The notes beneath the pieces are model-generated. The model saw only the letters and a program-made list of their open reading frames with translations. It was not told where the DNA came from and searched no databases. Below, piece after piece: positions 46,196 through 53,900 of a DNA stretch of 64,000 nucleotides. The DNA lies in assembly GCF_000980885.2 (NCBI RefSeq), contig NZ_LBDA02000003.1, forward strand, positions 1 to 64,000, read 5' to 3'. Numbering within the stretch: the first letter of the stretch is position 1; every line of letters begins with the position of its first letter. The stretch comes from Streptomyces malaysiense (lineage in GTDB: Bacteria > Actinomycetota > Actinomycetes > Streptomycetales > Streptomycetaceae). Both the position numbers and the translations under genes were made by a program.

Positions 46196-46201
46196 TAGGG
46201 T
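46196..46201 (+). promoter_or_regulatory. -10 hexamer TAGGGT of the trp leader
   Basis: TAGGGT ends 7 bases before the leader-peptide ATG, so transcription should begin at or next to that ATG and the leader peptide is probably translated from a leaderless message. The -35 (TTCGTG, 46173-46178, 17-base spacing) is weak. Confidence 0.55.
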
Positions 46202-46208
46202 CTTGCGC

Positions 46209-46265
46209 ATGTTCGCGCTTTCCGACCAGAACTGGTGGTGGACCGCTCCTTCGGCGGCCCACTGA
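46209..46265 (+). CDS. trpL: Trp leader peptide (18 residues, WWW)
   Basis: A short frame reads MFALSDQNWWWTAPSAAH followed by TGA. Three consecutive Trp codons (46233-46241) are the sensor of tryptophanyl-tRNA: a ribosome stalled there would change folding of the RNA just downstream. A trp attenuator with a leader of this kind has been described for the trpE(G) gene of S. venezuelae. It lies 114 bases before trpE and is followed at once by the attenuator hairpin. Confidence 0.93.
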   Translation: MFALSDQNWWWTAPSAAH

Positions 46266-46283
46266 TCGCGCGCACCCAGACTT

Positions 46284-46316
46284 CGCGAAGGCCGCCCGAG
46301 GGCGGCCTTCGGCGTT
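46284..46316 (+). terminator. Trp attenuator (terminator hairpin)
   Basis: An 11-bp stem (46284-46294 with 46299-46309) with a CGAG loop is followed by GCGTTTT, a true rho-independent terminator. CGGCGGCC in the leader (46252-46259) can pair instead with GGCCGCC in the stem's left arm (46288-46294), which is the competing antiterminator that forms when the ribosome stalls on the Trp codons. Confidence 0.9.
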
Positions 46317-46379
46317 TTCCGGGGTCGTTCCTCCCCCTCCTCGCGATTTCCCTCGTCCGACCGAGTAGGAGACCGACCC

Positions 46380-48239
46380 GTGGACCTCAGGGACCTGCTG
46401 TCCGACCCCCGCCCCTTCGCCCTGCTGCGCCGCCGGGTGCCCGGCCGTACCGACCACCCGGTGGAGGTGCTGATCGGCCCGGTCGGCAGCCGCGACCGGC
46501 TCGCCGAGCTGCCGGACGAGGGCCTCGCCCTGGTGCCGTTCCGGCAGATCCGCGAGCGCGGCTTCGACGTCCGCGACGACGGCACCCCGCTCCTGGTGCT
46601 GACGCCCGAGGAGTCGTACGAGATCCCGCTGGACGAGGCGCTGCGGCGGCTGCCGGCGCACCGGGTGCGGGTCGAGGGCGGCGGCTTCGACGTCGGCGAC
46701 GAGGAGTACGCCGGGATCGTCGGGCGGGTCCTCGAAGAGGAGATCGGCGGCGGCGAGGGCGCGAACTTCGTGATCCGGCGCACCTACGAGGGCGAGATCC
46801 CCGGCTTCGGCCGGGCGGACGCGCTGGCGCTGTTCCGGCGGCTGCTGGAGGGGGAGCGCGGGGCGTACTGGACGTTCGTGGTGCACACCGGGGACCGGAC
46901 GCTGGTCGGCGCGAGCCCCGAGGTGCACGTGCGGATGTCCGGCGGCACGGTCGTGATGAACCCGATCAGCGGCACCTACCGCTATCCCGCCGAGGGGCCG
47001 ACGCCCGAGCACCTGCTGGACTTCCTCGCCGACGGCAAGGAGATCGAGGAGCTGTCGATGGTGGTCGACGAGGAGCTGAAGATGATGTGCACCGTCGGCG
47101 ACATGGGCGGGGTCGTCGTGGGACCGCGTCTGAAGGAGATGGCGCACCTCGCGCACACCGAGTACGAGCTGCGCGGGAAGTCCTCCCTGGACGCCCGGGA
47201 CGTGCTGCGCGAGACCATGTTCGCGGCGACGGTCACCGGGTCGCCGGTGCAGAACGCGTGCCGGGTGATCGAGCGGCACGAGGTCGGGGGGCGCGGGTAC
47301 TACGCCGGGGCCCTGGCCCTGCTCGGGCGGGACGCGGGCGGCGCCCAGACCCTGGACTCCCCCATCCTGATCCGCACCGCCGACATCGGCGCGGACGGAC
47401 GGCTGCGGGTGCCGGTGGGGGCCACGCTGGTGCGTGGCTCGGAGTCGGCGGGCGAGGTCGCCGAGACCCATGCGAAGGCGGCGGGCGTACTCGCGGCCCT
47501 CGGGGTGCGGTCCGGGCGGCCGCCCGCCGAGCGGGGGCTGCCCCGGCTGGCCGACGACCCCCGGGTGCGGGCCGCGCTCGACGGGCGGCGGGCCTTCCTC
47601 GCCCCGTTCTGGCTGCGGATGCAGCAGCCGGCCGCCGAGGTGAGCGGCCGTGCCCTGGTGGTCGACGGCGAGGACACCTTCACCGCGATGCTGGCCCATC
47701 TGCTGCGCGCGACGGGCCTGGAGGTGACGGTACGGCGCTACGACGAGCCGGGGCTGCGGGCCGCGGCGCTCGCGCACGAGGGCCCGGTGGTGCTCGGCCC
47801 CGGCCCCGGGAACCCCTCCGACCTGGCCGATCCGAAGATGCGGTTCCTGCGGGAGCTGGCCCGGACCCTCGTCCGGGAGCACCGGCACGGAGTGCTGGGC
47901 GTGTGCCTGGGCCATGAACTGCTGGCCGCCGAGCTGGGGTTGGAGATCGTCCGCAAGGAAGTGCCCTACCAGGGGGCGCAGACGGAGATCGAGCTGTTCG
48001 GACGCCCCGAGACCGTCGGCTTCTACAACAGCTTCACCGCCCGCTGCGACGAGGAGGCGGCGCGGGAACTGGCGGCGCACGGGATCGAGGTGAGCCGGGC
48101 GGCGGGCGGCGAGGTGCACGCCGTACGAGGACCCGGGTTCGCTGGTGTGCAGTTCCACCCGGAGTCGGTGCTGACGCTCGACGGGACGGCGATCGTCGGG
48201 GAGCTGATGGGCCGGCTGCGCGGCGCGAGCGCGTTCTGA
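46380..48239 (+). CDS. trpE: Anthranilate synthase, fused TrpE-TrpG type
   Basis: 619 aa single-chain anthranilate synthase. The chorismate-binding domain (about 100-395) has GASPEVHV, MNPISGTYRYP and IEELSMVVDEELKMM. The C-terminal glutamine amidotransferase domain (about 425-619) has GPGPGNPSD, the nucleophile region GVCLGHELLAAE, and VQFHPESVLT with His and Glu. The residue after GVCLGH is Glu where most such domains have Gln. Fused proteins of this kind are also seen in phenazine (PhzE) systems, but the Trp leader points to tryptophan synthesis. GTG at 46380 has AGGAGA 8 bases upstream. Confidence 0.93.
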   Translation: MDLRDLLSDPRPFALLRRRVPGRTDHPVEVLIGPVGSRDRLAELPDEGLALVPFRQIRERGFDVRDDGTPLLVLTPEESYEIPLDEALRRLPAHRVRVEGGGFDVGDEEYAGIVGRVLEEEIGGGEGANFVIRRTYEGEIPGFGRADALALFRRLLEGERGAYWTFVVHTGDRTLVGASPEVHVRMSGGTVVMNPISGTYRYPAEGPTPEHLLDFLADGKEIEELSMVVDEELKMMCTVGDMGGVVVGPRLKEMAHLAHTEYELRGKSSLDARDVLRETMFAATVTGSPVQNACRVIERHEVGGRGYYAGALALLGRDAGGAQTLDSPILIRTADIGADGRLRVPVGATLVRGSESAGEVAETHAKAAGVLAALGVRSGRPPAERGLPRLADDPRVRAALDGRRAFLAPFWLRMQQPAAEVSGRALVVDGEDTFTAMLAHLLRATGLEVTVRRYDEPGLRAAALAHEGPVVLGPGPGNPSDLADPKMRFLRELARTLVREHRHGVLGVCLGHELLAAELGLEIVRKEVPYQGAQTEIELFGRPETVGFYNSFTARCDEEAARELAAHGIEVSRAAGGEVHAVRGPGFAGVQFHPESVLTLDGTAIVGELMGRLRGASAF

Positions 48240-48252
48240 GGCGGCCGGCCCG

Positions 48253-48284
48253 GGGCCGCGGGCCGGTGTTCCGGCCCACGGCCC
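48253..48284. terminator. Shared terminator between trpE and pfkA
   Basis: A 14-bp stem (one C-A mismatch) with a TGTT loop lies between the convergent trpE (stop 48239) and pfkA (stop 48302). It is GC-only and has no T-run. Confidence 0.7.
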
Positions 48285-48301
48285 GGCGCGCCCGCCGGCG
48301 C

Positions 48302-49330
48302 TCAGCCGAAGAACACCCCGACCTCCTCGTACAGCTTCGGGTCGACCGTCTTCAGTCTGGCGGTCGCCTCGGCGAGGGGCACGCGCACCACGTCGGTGCC
48401 GCGCAGGGCGACCATCTTGCCGAAGTCGCCGTCGCGGACGCAGTCCACGGCGTGCAGTCCGAAGCGGGTGGCGAGCCAGCGGTCGAAGGCGCTGGGGGTG
48501 CCGCCGCGCTGGATGTGCCCGAGGACGGTGGTGCGGGCCTCCTTGCCGGTGCGCCTCTCGATCTCCTTGGCCAGCCACTCGCCGACCCCGGACAGCCGCA
48601 CGTGCCCGAAGGAGTCCAGCGACTGGTCCTTGAGCACCATCTCGCCGTCCTTGGGCATGGCGCCCTCGGCGACCACCACGATCGGGGCGTACGACGCCGT
48701 GAAGCGCGAGGTGATCCAGGCGCACACCTGGTCGAGGTCGAAGCGCTGCTCGGGGATGAGGATGACGTTGGCGCCGCCGGCCAGGCCCGAGTGCAGGGCG
48801 ATCCAGCCGGCGTGCCGGCCCATCACCTCGCAGACCAGGACCCGCATATGGGACTCGGCGGTGGTGTGCAGCCGGTCGATGGCCTCGGTCGCGATGTTGA
48901 CGGCGGTGTCGAAGCCGAAGGTGTAGTCGGTGGCGGAAAGGTCGTTGTCGATGGTCTTGGGCACGCCGACGCACGGCACGCCGTACTCGCCGGACAGTCG
49001 GGCGGCCACCCCGAGGGTGTCCTCGCCGCCGATCGCGATCAGGGCCTCGACCTCCTGCTTGGCGAGGTTCTCCTTGATCCGGCGGATGCCGTCCTCGATC
49101 TTGAGGGGGTTGGTCCTGGAGGAGCCGAGGATGGTGCCGCCGCGGGGCAGGATGCCGCGTACGGCGGGGATGTCGAGACGGACGGCGCGGCCTTCGAGGG
49201 GGCCCCGCCAGCCGTCCCGGAAGCCGACGAACTCGTAGTCGTAACTCTGCACGCCCTTGCGCACGATGCCCCGGATGACGGCGTTGAGCCCGGGGCAGTC
49301 GCCGCCTCCGGTCAGTACTCCGACCCGCAT
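48302..49330 (-). CDS. pfkA: 6-phosphofructokinase
   Basis: 342 aa phosphofructokinase of glycolysis. Motifs: LTGGGDCPGLNAVIRG at the N-terminus, the phosphoryl-donor loop IAIGGEDTLG (about 100-109), PKTIDND with the catalytic Asp, MGRHAGWIALHSG and GHIQRGGTPSAFDR. The donor loop reads GGEDT rather than GGDGT; the residue in the fourth place helps decide between ATP and pyrophosphate, so the donor is not certain from sequence. S. coelicolor has several phosphofructokinases and this position corresponds to one of them. ATG at 49330 opens directly into the glycine loop. Confidence 0.94.
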   Translation of the reverse strand: MRVGVLTGGGDCPGLNAVIRGIVRKGVQSYDYEFVGFRDGWRGPLEGRAVRLDIPAVRGILPRGGTILGSSRTNPLKIEDGIRRIKENLAKQEVEALIAIGGEDTLGVAARLSGEYGVPCVGVPKTIDNDLSATDYTFGFDTAVNIATEAIDRLHTTAESHMRVLVCEVMGRHAGWIALHSGLAGGANVILIPEQRFDLDQVCAWITSRFTASYAPIVVVAEGAMPKDGEMVLKDQSLDSFGHVRLSGVGEWLAKEIERRTGKEARTTVLGHIQRGGTPSAFDRWLATRFGLHAVDCVRDGDFGKMVALRGTDVVRVPLAEATARLKTVDPKLYEEVGVFFG

Positions 49331-49485
49331 GGAAATGTCCCTTCACCCGCAGTGCCTGACGCTTTGTCACGCTAATGGTGATGCGCGTCACACTGGGAGA
49401 GGCGGTACGGGTGAATCGGGGGGATTTCCGCGGACGCCGGAGAGCCGTCGCGGGAGCCGGGGGCGCGGACCCGGGTCGCGGGGCG

Positions 49486-50163
49486 CTACTCCCCGTCGAG
49501 GCCGCGTTCGATCGCGTACCTCACCAGCTCCACGCGGTTGTGGAGTTGGAGCTTGCCGAGGGTGTTCTGGACGTGGTTCTGCACGGTGCGGTGGGAGATG
49601 ACGAGGCGTTCGGCGATCTGCTTGTAGCTCAGGCCCTTGGCGACCAGCCGCAGCACCTCCGTCTCCCGCTCGGTCAGCCGGGGCGTGCCCGGGACGCCGG
49701 CGTCGGGCGCGGACGCCGGTTCGGCGGCCAGGCGCCGGTACTCGCCGAGGACCAGTCCGGCGAGGCCCGGCGTGAACACCGCGTCGCCGACGGCCGTACG
49801 GCGCACCGCGTCCAGCAGTTCGCCGGTGGACGCGGACTTCAGCAGATAGCCGGTCGCGCCGGACTTCACCGCCTCCAGTACGTCGGCGTGCTCACCGCTC
49901 GCGGACAGGACCAGGACGCGCAACGCCGGGTTGTGGGCGACCAGTTCCTTGCACACCTGGACGCCCGGCTTGGCGGGCAGGTTGAGGTCCAGGACCAGCA
50001 CATCGGGGGCGGCGGCCATGGCACGGCGCACGGCCTGCTCGCCGTCGCCCGCGGTGGCGACCACCTCGAAGCCGGACTCGGCCAGGTCCCGGGCGACCGC
50101 GTCGCGCCACATGGGGTGGTCGTCCACCACCATGACCCTGATCGGGTCCTGCCGCTGTGTCAT
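49486..50163 (-). CDS. macR: MacR-type LuxR-family response regulator
   Basis: 225 aa. The receiver domain has DD (14-15), the phospho-acceptor Asp59 in VLVLDLNLP and Lys in YLLKSAS. A LuxR-type helix-turn-helix lies near residues 160-215 (LTERETEVLRLVAKGLSYKQIAERL, split as LTERETEVLRLVAKG and LSYKQIAERL). By position next to pfkA and its kinase partner it is the homologue of S. coelicolor MacR, which with MacS affects actinorhodin and membrane/lipoprotein genes. The start ATG overlaps the kinase stop (50160-50163). Confidence 0.92.
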   Translation of the reverse strand: MTQRQDPIRVMVVDDHPMWRDAVARDLAESGFEVVATAGDGEQAVRRAMAAAPDVLVLDLNLPAKPGVQVCKELVAHNPALRVLVLSASGEHADVLEAVKSGATGYLLKSASTGELLDAVRRTAVGDAVFTPGLAGLVLGEYRRLAAEPASAPDAGVPGTPRLTERETEVLRLVAKGLSYKQIAERLVISHRTVQNHVQNTLGKLQLHNRVELVRYAIERGLDGE

Positions 50164-51380
50164 CGCCGCTCCGCCTTCTTCCCCCGCGCCGTCACGGCGC
50201 CCTTCGGTACCTTCAGTTCGACCTCCGTGCCCTGGCCGGGCACCGAGATCAGCTCGGCGCTGCCGCCGAGGTCGCGCAGTCTGCCGCGGATGGACTGGGT
50301 GACGCCGAGCCGCCCCTCGCGCTCCGCCTCGGCGAGCCGCCCCTCGGGGATGCCGGGCCCGTCGTCCCGGACGGTGACGAGGACGTCCGCCGGTTCGTCC
50401 TCGACCAGGATCCAGGCCCGCGCACCCTCGCCGGCGTGCCTGCGCACATTGTCCAGGGCGGCGCCGACGGCCGCGGCCAGCTCCCGGGCGGCGGCCGGCG
50501 GCAGCGGCACCGGGGCGCCGGGCTCGGCCAGGCTCACCCCGTCGCGGGCGAACGGGGCGAGGAGGGTGCGCAGATCGACCGGGCCGCCGTCGTCCGGCGG
50601 GCCCGCCGGCTCCACGACGGGTACGGCGCCGTCCCCGGCCGTCCGGGCGGCCGGCAGCGGACCACCCGAGACCAGGGTGCGCAGGGCCACCTCCTGCTCC
50701 CCGGCCAGTCTGCCCAGTTCGGCCGCCTCGCCGCCGAGGGCCGTGCCGCGCCGCTTCACCATCGCGAGCACCTGGAGCACGCTGTCGTGGATGTCCCGGG
50801 CCAGCCGCTCCCGCTCCCGGGTCGCGGCGTCGACCTCCAGGGCGCGGGCGAGGGTGCGTTCGGAGGCGCGGGCCACCTCCACGACGTAGCCGATGCCGAT
50901 GGAGGCCACCCAGACCAGGATCAGGCTGTGCACGGTGTCCCGCGCGAACTGGCCGCGCTCGACCAGGTTGGCGGCGGCCACCACCGTGGAGGCGACGGCG
51001 GCCCAGCGCCAGCCGCCCTTGACCGCGAAGGCGAGGACCGCGCCGCCGGTCCATATCGTCGGCAGGGTGGGGCCGCCCGCGACCCGCTGGTGACTGTCGG
51101 CGAACGCGGTGAGCATGACGCCGGCGAGGGCGATGGTCAGGTCGGCGGCGAGGAAGCCCCTGGTGCAGCCGGCCGCGCCGCGCACCCGGGGCAGGGTGGC
51201 GAGGGTCCAGACGACGAGGACGGCGTCGTAGCCGACCGCGATCCACGGGCGGGTGAACCGGTCGTAGGAGGTGGCGCACAGGCCGAGCGCGTACAGCATG
51301 GTCAGCACGCGGTACCCGGCGAGCGCACGCCACAGCGGCAGCTCCACCGACATCCTCAGCACGCGCTCGCGCCCGGCCAT
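50160..51380 (-). CDS. macS: MacS-type sensor histidine kinase
   Basis: 406 aa membrane kinase. Five to six helices occupy about residues 15-165, a DHp helix carries the phospho-accepting His in ERERLARDIHDSVLQVL, and the ATPase domain has LDNVRRHAGEGA (N box) and VRDDGPGIP (G1). This is the NarL-type (HisKA_3) class that pairs with LuxR-family regulators. ATG at 51380 is preferred over 51353 because a GGGGG stretch precedes it. The ligand sensed is unknown; it is 29 bases from the acyltransferase stop on the same strand. Confidence 0.93.
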   Translation of the reverse strand: MAGRERVLRMSVELPLWRALAGYRVLTMLYALGLCATSYDRFTRPWIAVGYDAVLVVWTLATLPRVRGAAGCTRGFLAADLTIALAGVMLTAFADSHQRVAGGPTLPTIWTGGAVLAFAVKGGWRWAAVASTVVAAANLVERGQFARDTVHSLILVWVASIGIGYVVEVARASERTLARALEVDAATRERERLARDIHDSVLQVLAMVKRRGTALGGEAAELGRLAGEQEVALRTLVSGGPLPAARTAGDGAVPVVEPAGPPDDGGPVDLRTLLAPFARDGVSLAEPGAPVPLPPAAARELAAAVGAALDNVRRHAGEGARAWILVEDEPADVLVTVRDDGPGIPEGRLAEAEREGRLGVTQSIRGRLRDLGGSAELISVPGQGTEVELKVPKGAVTARGKKAERR

Positions 51381-51409
51381 CCCCCGTGCCCCCCGTCAGC
51401 CCCGCGCGG

Positions 51410-52234
51410 TTACCTGCTCTCCGCGTCCTCGGCCTGCTCCGCCTTCTCGACGTCCTTGGCCTTCTCCGCCTTCTCGACGTCCTTGGCCTTCTCCGCCTTC
51501 TCGACGTCCTTGGCCTTCTCCGCCTTCTCCGCTTCCTTGGCCGCCTTCGCCGCTTCCGCGATCTGCCGCTTGGCCGCGGTCGCGTACATGTCGACGTACT
51601 CCTGGCCGGAGAGCTTCATGATCTCGTACATGACCTCGTCGGTCAGCGCGCGCAGCACGAAGCGGTCGTGCTCCATGCCCTGGTAGCGGCTGAAGTCGAG
51701 GGGCTTGCCGATCCGGATGCCGGGCCGCATCAGCTTCGGCATCACCTTGCCGGGCGGCTGGATCTTCTCGGTGTCGATCATCGCCACCGGGATCACCGGG
51801 GCACCGGTCGCGAGCGCCACCCGGGCGAGGCCGCCGGGCTTGCCCCGGTAGAGCCGGCCGTCGGGCGAGCGGGTGCCCTCCGGGTAGATGCCGAACAGCT
51901 CGCCGCGCTCCAGCACCTCGATGCCGCTCTTGATCGCGGCCTCACCGGCGCCGCGTGCCCCCGAGCGGTCCACCGGGAGCTGGCCGACGCCCTTGAAGAA
52001 CGCGGCGGTGAGCCGGCCCTTCACCCCGGGCGTGGTGAAGTACTCGGCCTTCGCGATGAAGGTGACCTTGCGGTCGAGCATCGTCGGCAGGAAGAACGAG
52101 TCCGAGAAGGACAGGTGGTTGCTGGCCAGGATGGCCGGGCCCTCGGCCGGGATGTTCTCCAGCCCCTCCACCCAGGGCCTGAAGGCGACCTTCAGCGGCC
52201 CTCCGATGGCGACCTTCATCGTGCCGTACAACAC
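51410..52234 (-). CDS. PlsC-family 1-acyl-glycerol-3-phosphate acyltransferase
   Basis: 274 aa. The acyltransferase core (about 25-210) has the catalytic NHLSFSD, FFKGVGQLPVDR, and the acyl-acceptor motif YPEGTRSPDG, then VIPVAM. It probably acylates lysophosphatidate in phospholipid synthesis, though substrate is inferred. The last 50 residues are a Lys/Glu/Ala helix with three perfect EKAKDVEKA repeats, not part of the known fold. GTG at 52234 has GGGAGG 7 bases upstream; ATG at 52219 is a shorter alternative. Confidence 0.91.
   Translation of the reverse strand: MLYGTMKVAIGGPLKVAFRPWVEGLENIPAEGPAILASNHLSFSDSFFLPTMLDRKVTFIAKAEYFTTPGVKGRLTAAFFKGVGQLPVDRSGARGAGEAAIKSGIEVLERGELFGIYPEGTRSPDGRLYRGKPGGLARVALATGAPVIPVAMIDTEKIQPPGKVMPKLMRPGIRIGKPLDFSRYQGMEHDRFVLRALTDEVMYEIMKLSGQEYVDMYATAAKRQIAEAAKAAKEAEKAEKAKDVEKAEKAKDVEKAEKAKDVEKAEQAEDAESR
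51441..51521 (-). repeat. Three perfect 27-base repeats in the acyltransferase tail
   Basis: Units 51441-51467, 51468-51494 and 51495-51521 are identical in all 27 bases and encode EKAKDVEKA each. A fourth unit (51522 onwards) is diverged. Perfect identity suggests recent duplication; the number of units likely varies between strains. Confidence 0.95.
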
Positions 52235-52404
52235 CCGTGTGCCTCCCGTTTCCGTCGAACAGACCTTAACCCCCTGGACCGTCAAAGCACCCGACGGCCC
52301 TGGTCGGTGTCCGTGCGGTCGCGTACGGTGAAGCACATCCGCGTGTTCTCAACGCCCCCGCCGGACGGCGGCGGGGCCCTTCCCCAGGAACAGGAGCGTC
52401 TAAG

Positions 52405-53184
52405 GTGCCGGTTCTCCCTGGAGCCGAGCCGTACCGCCACTCCGGCGGCGAGGTGGGCGTCCTCTTCTGTCACGGCTTCACCGGCTCGCCGCAGTCGATG
52501 CGCCCGTGGGCGGAGCACCACGCCGCGCACGGCCTGACGGTGTCGCTGCCCCTGCTGCCGGGACACGGCACGCGCTGGGAGGACATGCAGCTCACGGGCT
52601 GGCAGGACTGGTACGCGGCGGTGGACCGCGAGCTGCGGCTGCTGTCCGAGCGCTGTTCCCAGGTGTTCGTCGCGGGCCTGTCGATGGGCGGCGCCCTCGC
52701 GCTGCGGCTGGCCGCCCTGCACGGCGACCGGATCAGCGGCGTGGTCGTCGTCAACCCGGCGAACAAGGTGCACGGCCTGTCCGCGTACGCGCTGCCGGTG
52801 GCCCGGCACCTGGTGCGCTCCACCAAGGGCATCGCCAGCGACATCGCGAAGGGCGGCGCGGCCGAGACGGGTTACGACCGGGTGCCGCTGCACGCGGCGC
52901 ACTCGCTGCGCCGGTTCCTGCGCCGGCTGGACGGCGAGCTGCCCCGGATCGCCCAGCCGCTGCTGCTGCTGCGCAGCGCCCAGGACCATGTCGTACCGGC
53001 CGTCGACTCGGCCCGGGTGCTGGAGCGGATCTCGTCCGCGGACGTCCGGGAGATCGTGCTGGAACACAGCTACCACGTCGCGACGTTGGACGTGGACGCG
53101 GACCGGATCTTCGAGGAGAGCCTCGGTTTCATCGGCCGGCTCGCACCGATTCCGGGCAAGGAAGGGACGGCCGCAGTTGGCTGA
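52405..53184 (+). CDS. Alpha/beta-hydrolase (carboxylesterase-like)
   Basis: 259 aa serine hydrolase resembling bacillus-type carboxylesterases. The oxyanion loop is VLFCHGFTGSP, the nucleophile elbow GLSMGGALALRLA with Ser, the acid in SAQDHVVPAVD, and the His in HSYHVATLDVD. Substrate unknown; medium-chain acyl esters are typical for the family. GTG at 52405 has AGGAG 8 bases upstream. Its stop overlaps the start of the next gene by 8 bases. It is divergent from the acyltransferase gene. Confidence 0.9.
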   Translation: MPVLPGAEPYRHSGGEVGVLFCHGFTGSPQSMRPWAEHHAAHGLTVSLPLLPGHGTRWEDMQLTGWQDWYAAVDRELRLLSERCSQVFVAGLSMGGALALRLAALHGDRISGVVVVNPANKVHGLSAYALPVARHLVRSTKGIASDIAKGGAAETGYDRVPLHAAHSLRRFLRRLDGELPRIAQPLLLLRSAQDHVVPAVDSARVLERISSADVREIVLEHSYHVATLDVDADRIFEESLGFIGRLAPIPGKEGTAAVG

Positions 53185-53815
53185 GCACGACCCGGGTCCC
53201 GAGGGCCGCGAGGACCGGGAGGACCGGGAGGAGCGGCGGGACCGGGAGCCGGAGGAGAACGGGCTGCGTTTCGACGAGGACGCCGCCTGGCGGGCCATCG
53301 TGGCCGGGTACGGCGAGGAGCCGCCGGACCCGCCGGGCAGCAAGCCCTTCAAGCCGGTGGAGGACCTGGCGCTGCTGGAGAAGGACGCGCTGCTGGAGAA
53401 CCTGGAGAAGGACGCCGCGACGGCGGACGAGGGCGAGGGCGGGAAGAAGCCGCAGGAGCCGCGGCCCGCCCGGCCGCTGGGCGGCTCCGTCTCCTTCGCG
53501 CCCGGCGTCGGCCCCCGCGACCACCGCGTGCCGGAGCCGTCCGAGGACGACTTCGACGAGGACGACGAGGGCCACTTCGTGCCGCCCGAGCCGCCGCCGC
53601 TGGACACCGGCGACACCACGTCGAGGTTCGCCTGGCTGGGTGTGGTCGGCGGGCCGGTCCTGCTGCTGGTGGCGGTGCTGCTCGGCTGGGAGATGACCTG
53701 GTGGCTGACGACCCTCGCCGTCGGCGGCTTCCTCGGCGGCTTCGCGACGCTGGTGGCACGGATGCGGACGGACGAGGACGACGACGACGATCCGGGCCGG
53801 GGAGCCGTGGTCTAG
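53177..53815 (+). CDS. Acidic protein with C-terminal membrane hairpin
   Basis: 212 aa. I do not recognise a family name. The first 150 residues are highly charged and Glu/Asp/Arg-rich with two conserved-looking short parts (ENGLRFDEDAAWRAIVAGYGEEPPDPPG, split as ENGLRFDEDAAWRAI and VAGYGEEPPDPPG; KPVEDLALLEKDALLENLEK). Two adjacent helices (about 155-175 and 177-195, FAWLGVVGGPVLLLVAVLLG and TWWLTTLAVGGFLGGFATL) are followed by an acidic tail (RTDEDDDDDPG). TTG at 53177 is chosen: AAGGGA lies 9 bases upstream and it overlaps the esterase stop. The gene is probably co-transcribed with the esterase. Confidence 0.78.
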   Translation: MAEHDPGPEGREDREDREERRDREPEENGLRFDEDAAWRAIVAGYGEEPPDPPGSKPFKPVEDLALLEKDALLENLEKDAATADEGEGGKKPQEPRPARPLGGSVSFAPGVGPRDHRVPEPSEDDFDEDDEGHFVPPEPPPLDTGDTTSRFAWLGVVGGPVLLLVAVLLGWEMTWWLTTLAVGGFLGGFATLVARMRTDEDDDDDPGRGAVV

Positions 53816-53900
53816 GGTCTTCCGTCCGGATCAGGCCGGCTCCGGGCAACGGCGCCCTCTCGCCGGGCCCGCGGCCCCGAGAAGATCCGGAAGAGGGGCC

